A stretch of 62,224 nucleotides of DNA, taken from a virus. This document shows, piece by piece, positions 41,872 through 50,400 of this stretch (positions are counted from its first letter, which is position 1; the number at the start of each line of letters is the position of its first letter). Below the pieces are notes generated by a model that had not been told where the DNA came from, searched no databases, and was given only the letters and a program-made list of their open reading frames with translations. The position numbers and the translations under genes were made by a program. The stretch spans positions 1 through 62,224 of the IMG/VR virus record IMGVR_UViG_3300032291_003678; one strand, 5' to 3'.

Positions 41872-42206
41872 TCATCACCTTTGTGAATTTGAGCATAAAT
41901 ATTTGGTGTATAACAAGAAGTATGAGGTTTATAATGTAATACTGCTGTATAAACACCGACAGTATTCTTTAATGTTAAACCTGTATCACAAATGTCATCT
42001 ATTACTAGAGTATTAGGTAACATCACGTCAGACCACGGTAAACCTAATTTATGTGACACCATCACGGCAGGAATTAACCCGCCGCGTTTTAGTCCAAATA
42101 CTGAATCGATGTTAGGTTGTTCGGTAATAATTTTTTCACATAACATATTAATTAAATCCGAAACATCATCCCAACTTAAATAAATTTTATTATCTATTTT
42201 TAACAT
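41808..42206 (-). CDS. Phosphoribosyltransferase
   Basis: 132 aa. The PRPP-binding loop VIDDICDTGLT and the upstream VFGLKRGGLIPAVMVSHKLG are typical of purine phosphoribosyltransferases of the Gpt/Hpt type. Encoded between the MazG-like and FolE genes. I infer that it could attach ribose phosphate to a 7-deazapurine base, but ordinary purine salvage is the simpler alternative. Confidence 0.85.
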   Translation of the reverse strand: MLKIDNKIYLSWDDVSDLINMLCEKIITEQPNIDSVFGLKRGGLIPAVMVSHKLGLPWSDVMLPNTLVIDDICDTGLTLKNTVGVYTAVLHYKPHTSCYTPNIYAQIHKGDEWIIYPWEKKDSEPIQDYLRK

Positions 42207-42901
42207 TATACTGGGTGTGTTCCGTTATTAATTTTAATTGAATCGAAGAATTCTTTACGTGCTTGATTATTATTTTCCATGAATACACCTGATGCTTTAG
42301 TGGTAACCATTGAAGCACCTTGATGTTTAACACCTCTACAAGATACACAGTTGTGAGTACCAACAATAGAAACGATTATACCTCTATTATTTTCACAAAT
42401 TTTATCTACTGCTTGGTGAACAGCTGAGGTTAATTGTTCTTGAATAGCACCTCTACGTCCGAAATGTTCTACAATTCTATTTAATTTAGATAAACCAATT
42501 ACTCTACCACCTTCACCTACTACATAACCAATATGAACTACTCCTCCAATTGTTTGGTGATGATGTGAACACATTGAAGTTAATGGAATATTTCTTTCGA
42601 TTACAATTCCATCGTAACCATCTGAAGGGAATGAAGTAATTTCAGACATTGGAGTGTATCTACCCTTCCATAGATCATTAACGTAGGCTTTAGCTACACG
42701 TCTTGGCGTATCAGCACTGTTTGGATCATTTCTCCAGTCGCAACCTAATGCATCTAAAAATTGACCATAGGCCTCTGCTGCATCATCAATCATAGATGAT
42801 TTTTCTTTTTCAGTAAGTGGGAAACCAGGTGCGACACCGTTTGCATAACCTACAGGAACGATTTCTAAATCGTTATGAATCTTTTTTCTGTTTTCTGTCA
42901 T
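42206..42901 (-). CDS. folE: GTP cyclohydrolase I
   Basis: 231 aa. PLTSMCSHHHQTIGGVVHIG (zinc Cys and His), IGLSKLNRIVEHFGRR and VSIVGTHNCVSCRGVKHQGA (second zinc Cys). Converts GTP to dihydroneopterin triphosphate, the first step toward preQ0 in 7-deazaguanine synthesis. Near queE and queD. Confidence 0.95.
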   Translation of the reverse strand: MTENRKKIHNDLEIVPVGYANGVAPGFPLTEKEKSSMIDDAAEAYGQFLDALGCDWRNDPNSADTPRRVAKAYVNDLWKGRYTPMSEITSFPSDGYDGIVIERNIPLTSMCSHHHQTIGGVVHIGYVVGEGGRVIGLSKLNRIVEHFGRRGAIQEQLTSAVHQAVDKICENNRGIIVSIVGTHNCVSCRGVKHQGASMVTTKASGVFMENNNQARKEFFDSIKINNGTHPV

Positions 42902-43079
42902 AAGAATAAGTTGTTTTTTTATCTTTACTTGTAAATTTATATCCGTCTAATGTAATGAAGTCTAAGTCAAGATCCAAATCTTCTACATAATATTGTACTT
43001 TAAAACTGCCAATTCTTTCATTGCAGTATAACCACCATAAAGTGTTAAGTATTTCAAGTGGGTTAGGTTGTGTTTCCAT
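42873..43079 (-). CDS. Small hypothetical protein in the queuosine-type cluster
   Basis: 68 aa (METQPNPLEILNTLWWLYC...). Overlaps folE start by 29 bases and abuts the queE stop. No domain recognised, but the tight packing suggests a real, co-regulated gene. Confidence 0.5.
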   Translation of the reverse strand: METQPNPLEILNTLWWLYCNERIGSFKVQYYVEDLDLDLDFITLDGYKFTSKDKKTTYSYDRKQKKDS

Positions 43080-43858
43080 TATACTTCTCTTTGGTCTTCA
43101 AATGCAATGATGTGTGGTCTCCAAGTTAATCTATAACCGTTATCTCGAACCCAATCAAACATTTTAGGATATGATTTGAATAAAGCCTCTCTCGAATCTC
43201 CTGCGGGCATGAACCAAACTTTGTCTTGAGGAATATCTAGTACTTTAATACAACCCATGATCTCTTCCAATGCGCCTTGATCTTCACCATCCCATACTGG
43301 CTTTAAATGGTAATCTGAATGATATGCAATTGATTTAGACATTGCATCATAATTTAATCTCAACTTGTTATGTTGCTTAACCATTTTCTCATCAACTGTA
43401 TCCCCTTGTGGTGTTTTAACTCCCACTCTAGGTACTGAATTGGAAAACTTGGGAGAGATACTGAGAAGGTTAATTGGATAATCAGTCTCAAGAAAATGAG
43501 AGCCCTCTGTTTCAATTGTAATGAAAATATTTCTTTCATGTGCAAAATGTGTTAGTTCATTTACTAATGCTGGATGCATTGTAGGTGATCCTCCGGTAAG
43601 CATCATCTCTGTGATGTGAGGATTTCTGTCGTATGCTTCAATTATATTCTGGAATGAATATTTTCCTTTTTCTGGATTAATTGATGTGTATGGACTATCG
43701 CACCAACCTCCTTCACCGAACCAGCAGCGGTGGGTACAGCCACTTGTTCGAATTACAATTGTAGGATATCCTGCTCTACTCCCCTCACTTTGGACTGCGG
43801 AATAAACTTCTACAATCGGTAATACTTTATTATAATCTTCTATTCTCTTTAATCCCAT
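43079..43858 (-). CDS. queE: 7-carboxy-7-deazaguanine synthase (radical SAM)
   Basis: 259 aa. Opening VYSAVQSEGSRAGYPTIVIR as in QueE, then an unusual cluster motif GCTHRCWFGEGGWCD (C-x3-C-x7-C), then MMLTGGSPTMHPALVNEL and ETEGSHFL. Converts 6-carboxytetrahydropterin to carboxy-deazaguanine. The cysteine spacing differs from the E. coli type but resembles other divergent QueE proteins. Starts the cluster with queD upstream. Confidence 0.85.
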   Translation of the reverse strand: MGLKRIEDYNKVLPIVEVYSAVQSEGSRAGYPTIVIRTSGCTHRCWFGEGGWCDSPYTSINPEKGKYSFQNIIEAYDRNPHITEMMLTGGSPTMHPALVNELTHFAHERNIFITIETEGSHFLETDYPINLLSISPKFSNSVPRVGVKTPQGDTVDEKMVKQHNKLRLNYDAMSKSIAYHSDYHLKPVWDGEDQGALEEIMGCIKVLDIPQDKVWFMPAGDSREALFKSYPKMFDWVRDNGYRLTWRPHIIAFEDQREV

Positions 43859-43859
43859 C

Positions 43860-44054
43860 TTAGTATAGTTTAAATTCTTTATATTTTTCGTAGAATGCTC
43901 TTCTACCTTCCTCCTGTAATTCTTCTACATACTCCCATACATCATCGGCATATCCCTCTTTTCCGTATAAGTCATCTCCGTACTTTAGAGTTTCAAAGTC
44001 CCATCTTTTATCAAAGGCTTTTGTTGCTAGATAAATTATTTCACTCTGTATCAT
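43860..44054 (-). CDS. Small hypothetical protein
   Basis: 64 aa, acidic (YGDDLYGKEGYADDVWEYVEELQ). Abuts the queE start, probably part of the same transcript. No family recognised. Confidence 0.45.
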   Translation of the reverse strand: MIQSEIIYLATKAFDKRWDFETLKYGDDLYGKEGYADDVWEYVEELQEEGRRAFYEKYKEFKLY

Positions 44055-44367
44055 CTTCTTCTGTTTCTTGCCTATCAGATCTTCCTTGCTCTCTTATCAT
44101 CCTAACCTTATATGTATCGAGATAGTACGATAGTATTCCTACTATTTCAAAATCGGTAAGTCCTTTTGTGTTGAATCTAGTTTCTGTTCGTTCTTCAGTT
44201 TCTGTAATAGTAACTGTAAGTGTTTTTGTTTCTGCCATGTTATTGTCTATATACTGTTTTGTTTTGCCTTCTAATTTATCTGCTAGAGATATTTTTCCTG
44301 TATTATCATCTAGGAAACCGTTTTCCTGTAAAAACTTATTATCTATATATTGCTGAATTTTTATCAT
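44041..44367 (-). CDS. Hypothetical protein with acidic tail
   Basis: 108 aa. TLTVTITETEERTETRFNTKGLTD is beta-like, and the last residues RQETEEDDTE are acidic. It overlaps queD by 29 bases. Function unknown; shares the 7-deazaguanine operon. Confidence 0.5.
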   Translation of the reverse strand: MIKIQQYIDNKFLQENGFLDDNTGKISLADKLEGKTKQYIDNNMAETKTLTVTITETEERTETRFNTKGLTDFEIVGILSYYLDTYKVRMIREQGRSDRQETEEDDTE

Positions 44368-44806
44368 GTTCTTTAAATTCTACACTCACTACTCTTACTC
44401 TGTTATCTGTTTCTATTTCAATAAATTCAGATACTTTTTCGTAAATGTATTTTGCAAACTGCTCTGCTCCTGTAGCGGGTACTACTCTTAGTTGAACTAT
44501 CCCTTCATTGTGCATTACTAATGCTTTAGGTAAGAATGGATCATCATTTGCAATGATGTAAGTATGATCAAACATATGATCCATCCACTCTTTTGGATTC
44601 ATACCATCAATCTTATTCTTAGCTCTTTTCATTCCTCCGAAGTCCCATACCCAGTTTCTTTCATCTAGGTCTCCTTCAAATACAATTTTGAAAGAAATAC
44701 CATAACCGTGAAGAAATCTGCAGTGAGTACCTTCTGCTCTCCATTGACGAAATACTGTGGAGTATCCATCAAATACTTTTGTTGATTGAAATTTCATATT
44801 TACCAT
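44339..44806 (-). CDS. queD: 6-carboxytetrahydropterin synthase-like
   Basis: 155 aa. The catalytic Cys and zinc His cluster is present as EGTHCRFLHGYGISFKIVFE, followed by NWVWDFGG, MFDHTYII and a C-terminal acidic region. It resembles the phage QueD branch of the PTPS family. Makes carboxytetrahydropterin for QueE. Start near the stop of the preceding 159-aa gene. Confidence 0.85.
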   Translation of the reverse strand: MVNMKFQSTKVFDGYSTVFRQWRAEGTHCRFLHGYGISFKIVFEGDLDERNWVWDFGGMKRAKNKIDGMNPKEWMDHMFDHTYIIANDDPFLPKALVMHNEGIVQLRVVPATGAEQFAKYIYEKVSEFIEIETDNRVRVVSVEFKEHDKNSAIYR

Positions 44807-45279
44807 TTATTTATTTTAATTTTAAATTGCTTTGGTGCTACTTGTTGTCCTCCAAAATATGGAAACAATAAATATCTAGGTCCCCACCATCTTGATGTTC
44901 TTGGAATAATTACTTTTTTATCTAAAGCTATAACGGTGTAACTATTCTGTGAGATATCTATATAGCAAATATACGGCTTATTTTGTTCGATTGCTCCTAA
45001 ATCCTCTACAAAATGCTTTCCATCTCTATAGAAATAAACACAGCCTATTGACTTTTTTAATTTACTATCGTATCTCCATCCAATTCTAACTGAATGCTTT
45101 TGATGATGCCATGAATCTGAAATTCCAAATATCTTATTTGTATCTCCTTGATCTGCTTTATTGTCTAAAGTATATGCAGGATCTGATAAGAATTCAAAAC
45201 TAAATGCTAAACTTGTTTTAAAAGTAAACTTAGGTACCCAAGTACTTCTGTGACTTCCTTTGTTAATTGTGTATATCAT
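44800..45279 (-). CDS. Hypothetical beta-sandwich-like protein
   Basis: 159 aa. INKGSHRSTWVPKFTFKTS opening and beta-rich alternation (VRIGWRYDSK, GCVYFYRDGKHFVEDLG), similar to an IPKGxH family I recall from Bacteroidota proteins. Function unknown. Directly upstream of queD. Confidence 0.5.
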   Translation of the reverse strand: MIYTINKGSHRSTWVPKFTFKTSLAFSFEFLSDPAYTLDNKADQGDTNKIFGISDSWHHQKHSVRIGWRYDSKLKKSIGCVYFYRDGKHFVEDLGAIEQNKPYICYIDISQNSYTVIALDKKVIIPRTSRWWGPRYLLFPYFGGQQVAPKQFKIKINKW

Positions 45280-45446
45280 TAGTCTTTATTAAAAAATGTT
45301 CGTTTAATTGCATACCAAGATCTGGTTATGAATTCCCAAGCTAGATATGCAGTTGGAATTAGTAGTACCCAGTTTGGAAGTCCTACATTATAAATTATAG
45401 GCAATACTACAATTGCTGCTATGATTGGATAGAATTGTTTTATCAT
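45279..45446 (-). CDS. 55-aa membrane protein
   Basis: MIKQFYPIIAAIVVLPIIYN... with two hydrophobic helices and a basic tail (AIKRTFFNKD). Its stop is adjacent to the start of the next gene, hinting at coupling. Confidence 0.5.
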   Translation of the reverse strand: MIKQFYPIIAAIVVLPIIYNVGLPNWVLLIPTAYLAWEFITRSWYAIKRTFFNKD

Positions 45447-45447
45447 A

Positions 45448-45987
45448 TTAATTGTTTTTCTTTAAGATTATACTTGTTATATTTTTTCCATTATGTGCCC
45501 ACTTTACTATGGATTTTCTAGAGTATCCTGGTATGCTGTTTGTTTTGGTTAGGTTGTTGTAGTATGGAAAGTATCCACTTTCATCATAACTTGATAGTAG
45601 GATGTTATTAGGAGCTTTAGCTTTTGCTACTGTTAGTATAATTTTATACATTGTTGAGTAAATCTTAATTAGATTAGCTCTACCTCCTTTAGGTAAATTA
45701 CTAGCAAAATCAGTACCACCTCCGTGTTCAGTAAATCCTAAATCACATACTGTTCCCTCAAGTCGAATCTGATCTTTATCTCCAGGTAGTACTATATCGG
45801 AAGGATAGTCTGTCACGGTGTAGTCGTAGATTATATCACCAACTGTAAAATTACCTTTATTTATCCCACCATTTATTTTAGCTGCATTTTTAACGTTGAG
45901 TTGTATTTCTTTTAAAATACTCAGGCTTTCGCTAAGTAGTTGTTCCTGCTCAGATAACTCAATAATATCTTTTAGTTTTATTTTCAT
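45448..45987 (-). CDS. Hypothetical protein
   Basis: 179 aa. N-terminus IKLKDIIELSEQEQLLSESLSIL is helical, the middle is beta-rich with HGGGTDFASNL. Not recognised. Adjacent membrane genes on both sides. Confidence 0.5.
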   Translation of the reverse strand: MKIKLKDIIELSEQEQLLSESLSILKEIQLNVKNAAKINGGINKGNFTVGDIIYDYTVTDYPSDIVLPGDKDQIRLEGTVCDLGFTEHGGGTDFASNLPKGGRANLIKIYSTMYKIILTVAKAKAPNNILLSSYDESGYFPYYNNLTKTNSIPGYSRKSIVKWAHNGKNITSIILKKNN

Positions 45988-45988
45988 A

Positions 45989-46156
45989 TTAAAATATTAA
46001 ATTGTACATTGCTTTAAAAATGTTATAAGCAATAACTGCCATAACTGACCAAGTAATAATTGCTGCCCAATTCCATTTTAAAGGATTGAATGAAGGTTTA
46101 GGTTGTTTGTCTTGTATTCCCATAACTTGTTTCATGTGATCGTTTATTTCTCTCAT
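45989..46156 (-). CDS. 55-aa single-pass membrane protein
   Basis: Soluble N-terminus (MREINDHMKQVMGIQDKQPK), then a membrane helix (WAAIITWSVMAVIAYNIF). A promoter-like variant is found at 46161-46172. Function unknown. Confidence 0.5.
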   Translation of the reverse strand: MREINDHMKQVMGIQDKQPKPSFNPLKWNWAAIITWSVMAVIAYNIFKAMYNLIF

Positions 46157-46160
46157 TATA

Positions 46161-46172
46161 TTAATATACGCA
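46161..46172 (-). promoter_or_regulatory. Phage promoter motif, diverged
   Basis: TTAATATACGCA on the plus strand, with the last A changed to C, just upstream of the 55-aa ORF. Confidence 0.35.
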
Positions 46173-46193
46173 CTTTATTTTATGATTCCAAAT

Positions 46194-46532
46194 TTATTTC
46201 CAAAATAATTGAATTGTCATTATACAAACTGCTAATCCTAAACAAATTAAAGTTTTTATAGTAAATGGTTCTTGGAACCATGAATGTGCCATATAGCTAA
46301 ATACTATTGCTCCTATAGAGAATCCTAGTAATCTTGATGGCCAAAGCTGTCCTTCAAAATGATGTACTAAGTGTTTAACAGAACCCATATAAAGTAGTGA
46401 GATTGGAAAACCCATCATTGCCACTAGGTATGGATGGTCTTTAAACCATTGCCATCTGAATTGTCCTTGTAGTTGTACAAAAGTAAATATTTGAGCAAGT
46501 AGCCCTAAACTAAAACCTATTAGTAAATTCAT
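46194..46532 (-). CDS. Multi-pass membrane protein
   Basis: 112 aa with four hydrophobic stretches (FSLGLLAQIFTFVQ, YLVAMMGFPISLLYMGSV, LLGFSIGAIVFSYMA, TLICLGLAVCIMTIQ). Its start abuts the thyA stop. Function unknown. Confidence 0.6.
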   Translation of the reverse strand: MNLLIGFSLGLLAQIFTFVQLQGQFRWQWFKDHPYLVAMMGFPISLLYMGSVKHLVHHFEGQLWPSRLLGFSIGAIVFSYMAHSWFQEPFTIKTLICLGLAVCIMTIQLFWK

Positions 46533-46533
46533 A

Positions 46534-47634
46534 TTAATTTGATAATGGTGCTTTAATTGCTGGATGTGATTGATAATCTATCAGTTTTAACAAACTATGG
46601 TCTAATTCATCAAATGGGACCTTAAACCCATCTATTCTTCTCATATCATCACATATCATTAGTTTTGGTAATGTAAAAGGTTCTCTTCCAATCTGCTCTT
46701 TAGCTTGTTCAATATGATTTGAGTATAAGTGAACATCACCTAAGTTACCAATCAACTCTTCAGGAACCATATTAACTTCTTTTGCTAGCATCTCTAGTAA
46801 TAATCCATAAGAAGCAATGTTAAATGGTAAACCTAAGAATGTATCTACTGAACGTTGATTCCACATTAAAGAGATTGCTCTGGTTGGTATGTTAGCTTCA
46901 TTAAGAATCTTTTCATATTTTTCTTTATCTTCTATCATAGTTGGCCAAATGTAATCTCCATCTAACATAGCATATTTTTTATCACCTAAAAAATTATTTC
47001 TTTCTCTTAAACTCAACTCTCTTGTATAAACTTGAAATCCATAATGACAAGGTGGAAGAACCATTTGGTCTAATTCTCCAACATTCCAAGCATTAACCAT
47101 TAATCGTCTTGAGTCTGGATTTGTTTTAAGGTCGTTGATTAGGTTTTGGATTTGGTCTATTTTATAGGTTGACATTCTCATTTCTGAATAATCAATACCT
47201 CTCCAATTTCTCCATTGCTTACCATAAATTGGACCTAAATCACCCCACTTCTTTGCAAATTCATCATCTGTTTTGATACGTTCGATGAATTCTTCTTTAG
47301 TTTTTGGTAAACCGATTGCAGGTAATAAATGTAGATTATTAGCAACTATTTGTTTTCTGTAATTTTCCCAACAATCACCATCCCAAATATGACAATTATT
47401 ATCAACCAAAAACTTAATGTTGGTATCACCTCGTAAGAACCAAAGAAGTTCTGTTACAATTGTTTTAAATGGCATCTTCTTTGTAGTAAGTAAAGGAAAA
47501 CCATCCTTCATATTGTGACGTATTTGTCTTCCGAATACTGAGATTGTTCCTGTACCTGTTCTGTCTTGTTTTGTTACTCCGTTGTCAAGAATGTCTTGAA
47601 GTAAGTCTGTGTATTGTTTATCTAATGAATTCAT
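46534..47634 (-). CDS. thyA: Thymidylate synthase
   Basis: 366 aa. GTGTISVFGRQIRHNM, ELLWFLRGDTNIKFL, the catalytic PPCHYGFQVY and LSLMWNQRSVDTFLGLPFNIASY-type folate segment. It makes dTMP from dUMP. Longer than E. coli ThyA (264 aa) because of internal insertions around residues 100-130 and 210-255, a pattern found in other Bacteroidota enzymes. Part of the phage nucleotide cluster. Confidence 0.95.
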   Translation of the reverse strand: MNSLDKQYTDLLQDILDNGVTKQDRTGTGTISVFGRQIRHNMKDGFPLLTTKKMPFKTIVTELLWFLRGDTNIKFLVDNNCHIWDGDCWENYRKQIVANNLHLLPAIGLPKTKEEFIERIKTDDEFAKKWGDLGPIYGKQWRNWRGIDYSEMRMSTYKIDQIQNLINDLKTNPDSRRLMVNAWNVGELDQMVLPPCHYGFQVYTRELSLRERNNFLGDKKYAMLDGDYIWPTMIEDKEKYEKILNEANIPTRAISLMWNQRSVDTFLGLPFNIASYGLLLEMLAKEVNMVPEELIGNLGDVHLYSNHIEQAKEQIGREPFTLPKLMICDDMRRIDGFKVPFDELDHSLLKLIDYQSHPAIKAPLSN

Positions 47635-47643
47635 TCCTTTAAC

Positions 47644-47880
47644 TTATCCTTTGAGTAATTGTTTACTTTTTATTTCTTCTTTTACTTGCCATAACATACT
47701 TTCAAACTTATTCTCTATATGAGAAGTCTGATAATAAGGCATCCCTTCCTCTTTTAATTTTTCAATGTATAGATTTACTAATCTTCTAGCATTAATACGG
47801 TGTCTTAATGTCTCACAGGAATTGATTACTTTTTCAATCCAGATTTCAATATCTACTGGTGTGTTACTTTCTGCTGCCAT
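47644..47880 (-). CDS. Small helical hypothetical protein
   Basis: 78 aa, mostly helical (INSCETLRHRINARRLVNLYIEK). Adjoins the thyA start and the next ORF, shared operon. Function unknown. Confidence 0.5.
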   Translation of the reverse strand: MAAESNTPVDIEIWIEKVINSCETLRHRINARRLVNLYIEKLKEEGMPYYQTSHIENKFESMLWQVKEEIKSKQLLKG

Positions 47881-48101
47881 TATAGTCTACTAAATTTTAG
47901 ATATTGTGCTGCTTTTACTGCTTGCATGAATTTTTTATATGCTGAGGATTGTGATGGTCTTCTTCCTGAGGGAGTCAGTAACTCAGTCTTAGACTGATAT
48001 TGATCTAGTGGTTCTCCCCAGTAAATAAAATACCCTTGATCCTCTTCAATCAATCTTACTTCATTATCATTTACTGTCGCTGATGCTATAAATTGTTTCA
48101 T
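47880..48101 (-). CDS. Small hypothetical protein
   Basis: 73 aa. ASATVNDNEVRLIEEDQGYFIY is beta-like, followed by a helical C-terminus with SSAYKKFMQAV. Shares a stop/start base with the 78-aa gene. Function unknown. Confidence 0.5.
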   Translation of the reverse strand: MKQFIASATVNDNEVRLIEEDQGYFIYWGEPLDQYQSKTELLTPSGRRPSQSSAYKKFMQAVKAAQYLKFSRL

Positions 48102-48102
48102 T

Positions 48103-48450
48103 CTATAAATTATTTAGTACTGTATCCAACATATTTGTTTCGTTCTTGAATAGCTTTTCCTCTAATGCTTGTCGATTGTCTTCAATATGAGTATGAATAG
48201 TGTCTACAATCATATCATATGCTTTTGGATGAATTGACTTTGCAAATGAGAATTTTGTGTTTGTTAATTGAACACCGCTGTCTTTTAGTAAAACGTAGTA
48301 ATGTTTTTGCTCATTGATAAGAAAATACTTATTTGTGAGTGGTGTCATTCTCAAAGATGTCTTTGGATGCTCTAACAACTTAGTGATAATATCAATAAAT
48401 TGTTGCTCTTGTGAGGTTGGTGTGTACTTGAAAAACCTTTTGAATATCAT
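48103..48450 (-). CDS. Hypothetical protein
   Basis: 115 aa (MIFKRFFKYTPTSQEQQFIDIIT...). Basic N-terminus, helical C-terminus. Adjoins the 73-aa gene. No domain recognised. Confidence 0.5.
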   Translation of the reverse strand: MIFKRFFKYTPTSQEQQFIDIITKLLEHPKTSLRMTPLTNKYFLINEQKHYYVLLKDSGVQLTNTKFSFAKSIHPKAYDMIVDTIHTHIEDNRQALEEKLFKNETNMLDTVLNNL

Positions 48451-48464
48451 AACTTTAAATTAGA

Positions 48465-48698
48465 TTAATTTTTATCAGGTTTAGTAAATAAATGTACTAC
48501 TATTCCTGCAAATAGTATTGGTAATATTGTTATAGAAAAAATATGTCCCATACTACATTCCCACCAATCATTAAATCGTGTGTGATGTATGCACCCAAAT
48601 AAGGAGTGCCCAACAGTGTATATAAACCATCCAAACATTGCTGAGATGTAGATTAGTATTATATACTTAATAAATTCTAAACTTGCTTTTTTATCCAT
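48465..48698 (-). CDS. Two-pass membrane protein
   Basis: 77 aa with helices YIILIYISAMFGWFIYTVGH and IFSITILPILFAGIVVHLF and a His/Cys-rich loop between them. Located beside the small lipoprotein gene. Function unknown. Confidence 0.55.
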   Translation of the reverse strand: MDKKASLEFIKYIILIYISAMFGWFIYTVGHSLFGCIHHTRFNDWWECSMGHIFSITILPILFAGIVVHLFTKPDKN

Positions 48699-48709
48699 AA
48701 CTTTTATTT

Positions 48710-49006
48710 TTAGTCTTTAAATATTGCTATTAGTAAAAGGGCAAACATTGTTATTACTAAGAAAATAGTAACTGTTCCTAAAACTCCACTATCATTACTA
48801 ACTTTCTTTACTACAGTATTATCTTTTGTAGATAAGATGTAAACAGTATTATCTTTTTCAACTACCTTATAAGTGATTGAATCGATACTTGCTAGTTGTT
48901 GTAATTCAACTGTTGTTTCTTGTTTTGGATTTTCTACCTTGATAGGTTTGTTGTTGCAGGAGATCATTGTTGCTCCTAATACTAACATACTAACTAATTT
49001 TTTCAT
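48710..49006 (-). CDS. Small lipoprotein with C-terminal membrane helix
   Basis: 98 aa. Signal peptide ending in a lipobox (GATMISC) and a C-terminal helix (VTIFLVITMFALLLIAIF). Promoter at 49036-49046. Envelope-located; perhaps superinfection exclusion, unproven. Confidence 0.65.
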   Translation of the reverse strand: MKKLVSMLVLGATMISCNNKPIKVENPKQETTVELQQLASIDSITYKVVEKDNTVYILSTKDNTVVKKVSNDSGVLGTVTIFLVITMFALLLIAIFKD

Positions 49007-49035
49007 AACTTTTATTTTTTAAATTTCTTATACTT

Positions 49036-49046
49036 AAATATACGAA
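49036..49046 (-). promoter_or_regulatory. Phage promoter motif
   Basis: Recurrent motif upstream of the lipoprotein gene. It lies downstream of the integrase stop and does not serve the integrase. Confidence 0.6.
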
Positions 49047-49069
49047 AAGCATTTTAATAAAGCAAACTT

Positions 49070-49873
49070 TTAGATAGGTAATTTTACTTTACTTAATAAA
49101 TTATTTGAAACATGTGTATAAATCTCAGTAGTTTTTGAACTTGAATGACCTGCTATTTTCTGAATTATTCTCAGATCTGTTCCTGATTCTAATAAGTTAG
49201 TAAACGAGGAATGTCTTAGTGTATGTATAGAGGAACTAGAATCTATATATTTTTTATATATTTTCTGGCAACTGCCAGTGGAGTATTGTGTTGAATTTTG
49301 GCCATTGAATAGAAACTCTTTTGGTATATATTGTTTGTAATAATTACGTAACAGTATTAGCACATTCTCAGATAAAGGCACTATTCTATCTTTTCTACCT
49401 TTTGCGTTTCTAATATGGATTAACATCCTCTTTGAGTCAATATCTTCAATTTTTAGATTTACAACCTCAGATACCCTTAATCCTACTGAGTAAGTTAGTG
49501 TTAGGATTGTTTTATGTTTTAAATTATCAATCTTAGATAGTTGACTCTTTATAAAATCTCCATCAATAACTCTTGGGAGTTTCTTTTCAGATTTGGGTCT
49601 CTTAAATGAGACTTTACCGTATTTTTTCCCCAGCACTTCTTTGTATAAGAATCTAATAGAGTTTATGACTTGATTCTGCTGGGAGATGGATGTAAAATTG
49701 TAGCTATCTAGATACTTTTGAAAATCGGAAGAATTACAATGTATTATCTGTTTATCACCTAAACTTTCTAAAAATGGTACTATATGTGATAGGTAGTTAT
49801 TTTTTGTTCTAGGAGAGTAGTTTAGGTATATAAACTTTTCTTCGCAAATCTTTATAATTTTTTGATTTTTCAT
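49070..49873 (-). CDS. Tyrosine recombinase beside a cassette array
   Basis: 267 aa, XerC/D-like. N-terminal SAM-like core-binding domain (SPRTKNNYLSHIVPFLESL), then the catalytic domain: Arg in SVGLRVSEV, HTLRHSSFTNLLESG (His and second Arg), GHSS and nucleophile IYTHVSNN. About 50-70 residues shorter than classical IntI, and I see no room for the IntI-specific extra helix. Located 75 bases from the first folded att-like site, it is the obvious candidate to move the cassettes at 49949-54190. It has no copy of the phage promoter motif upstream. Confidence 0.88.
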   Translation of the reverse strand: MKNQKIIKICEEKFIYLNYSPRTKNNYLSHIVPFLESLGDKQIIHCNSSDFQKYLDSYNFTSISQQNQVINSIRFLYKEVLGKKYGKVSFKRPKSEKKLPRVIDGDFIKSQLSKIDNLKHKTILTLTYSVGLRVSEVVNLKIEDIDSKRMLIHIRNAKGRKDRIVPLSENVLILLRNYYKQYIPKEFLFNGQNSTQYSTGSCQKIYKKYIDSSSSIHTLRHSSFTNLLESGTDLRIIQKIAGHSSSKTTEIYTHVSNNLLSKVKLPI

Positions 49874-49948
49874 GTTATAGATACTTAATAATTAACAGTC
49901 TATAAAAAGTTACATATATATTATAGTTATAAAACATTAAAACGATTT

Positions 49949-50079
49949 TATAACATCAAATATAAGAAATTTGGGGGCGGAGGAAACAATCGGTATTTTA
50001 AAGACTCCCACAAGCCGATTTCTTTAATTTAGTGGCACGTTGGCGAACCCCAAACTTCTCATATTTGCGTTACGTTATA
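49949..50079. repeat. Att-like palindrome 1 (next to integrase)
   Basis: Ends TATAAC / GTTATA. Arms CAAATATAAGAAATTTGGGG and CCCCAAACTTCTCATATTTG pair with a few mismatches. Unpaired bases next to the ends are AT on the left and CGTTAC on the right. The loop contains a second small stem (ATCGG / GCCGAT). Candidate attI or the attC of cassette 1. Confidence 0.8.
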
Positions 50080-50085
50080 CAACAT

Positions 50086-50388
50086 TTACTTGAACCAATA
50101 ATAAATTTCCTTTCTTTTATTATTTTCTATTATATAAATGGTAATTTTTCTATCTACAATTTCCAATGAATTAAATTTAAAGTTATTATTTACTACATAA
50201 CCAGTATCTTTATCAATTATAATTAATGATAATTTATTATTTAAATCACCTTCATAATGTGTATCTTTAACAAATAAAATATATTCTGATGGTTGAAATT
50301 CATTTTCATCATCAGTATAATTTTCCATATCTAATATGGTTTTATTAAATAATAAATCGGTTATTTCGTAACTATCTTTTGTTTTCAT
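50086..50388 (-). CDS. Cassette 1 gene: hypothetical protein
   Basis: 100 aa from MKTKDSYEITDLLFNK (ATG at 50388). The longer frame would need a TTG start inside att 2. Mixed beta/alpha, acidic. The stop is 6 bases from att 1. No function recognised. Confidence 0.6.
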   Translation of the reverse strand: MKTKDSYEITDLLFNKTILDMENYTDDENEFQPSEYILFVKDTHYEGDLNNKLSLIIIDKDTGYVVNNNFKFNSLEIVDRKITIYIIENNKRKEIYYWFK

Positions 50389-50400
50389 AAATAAAACGTT

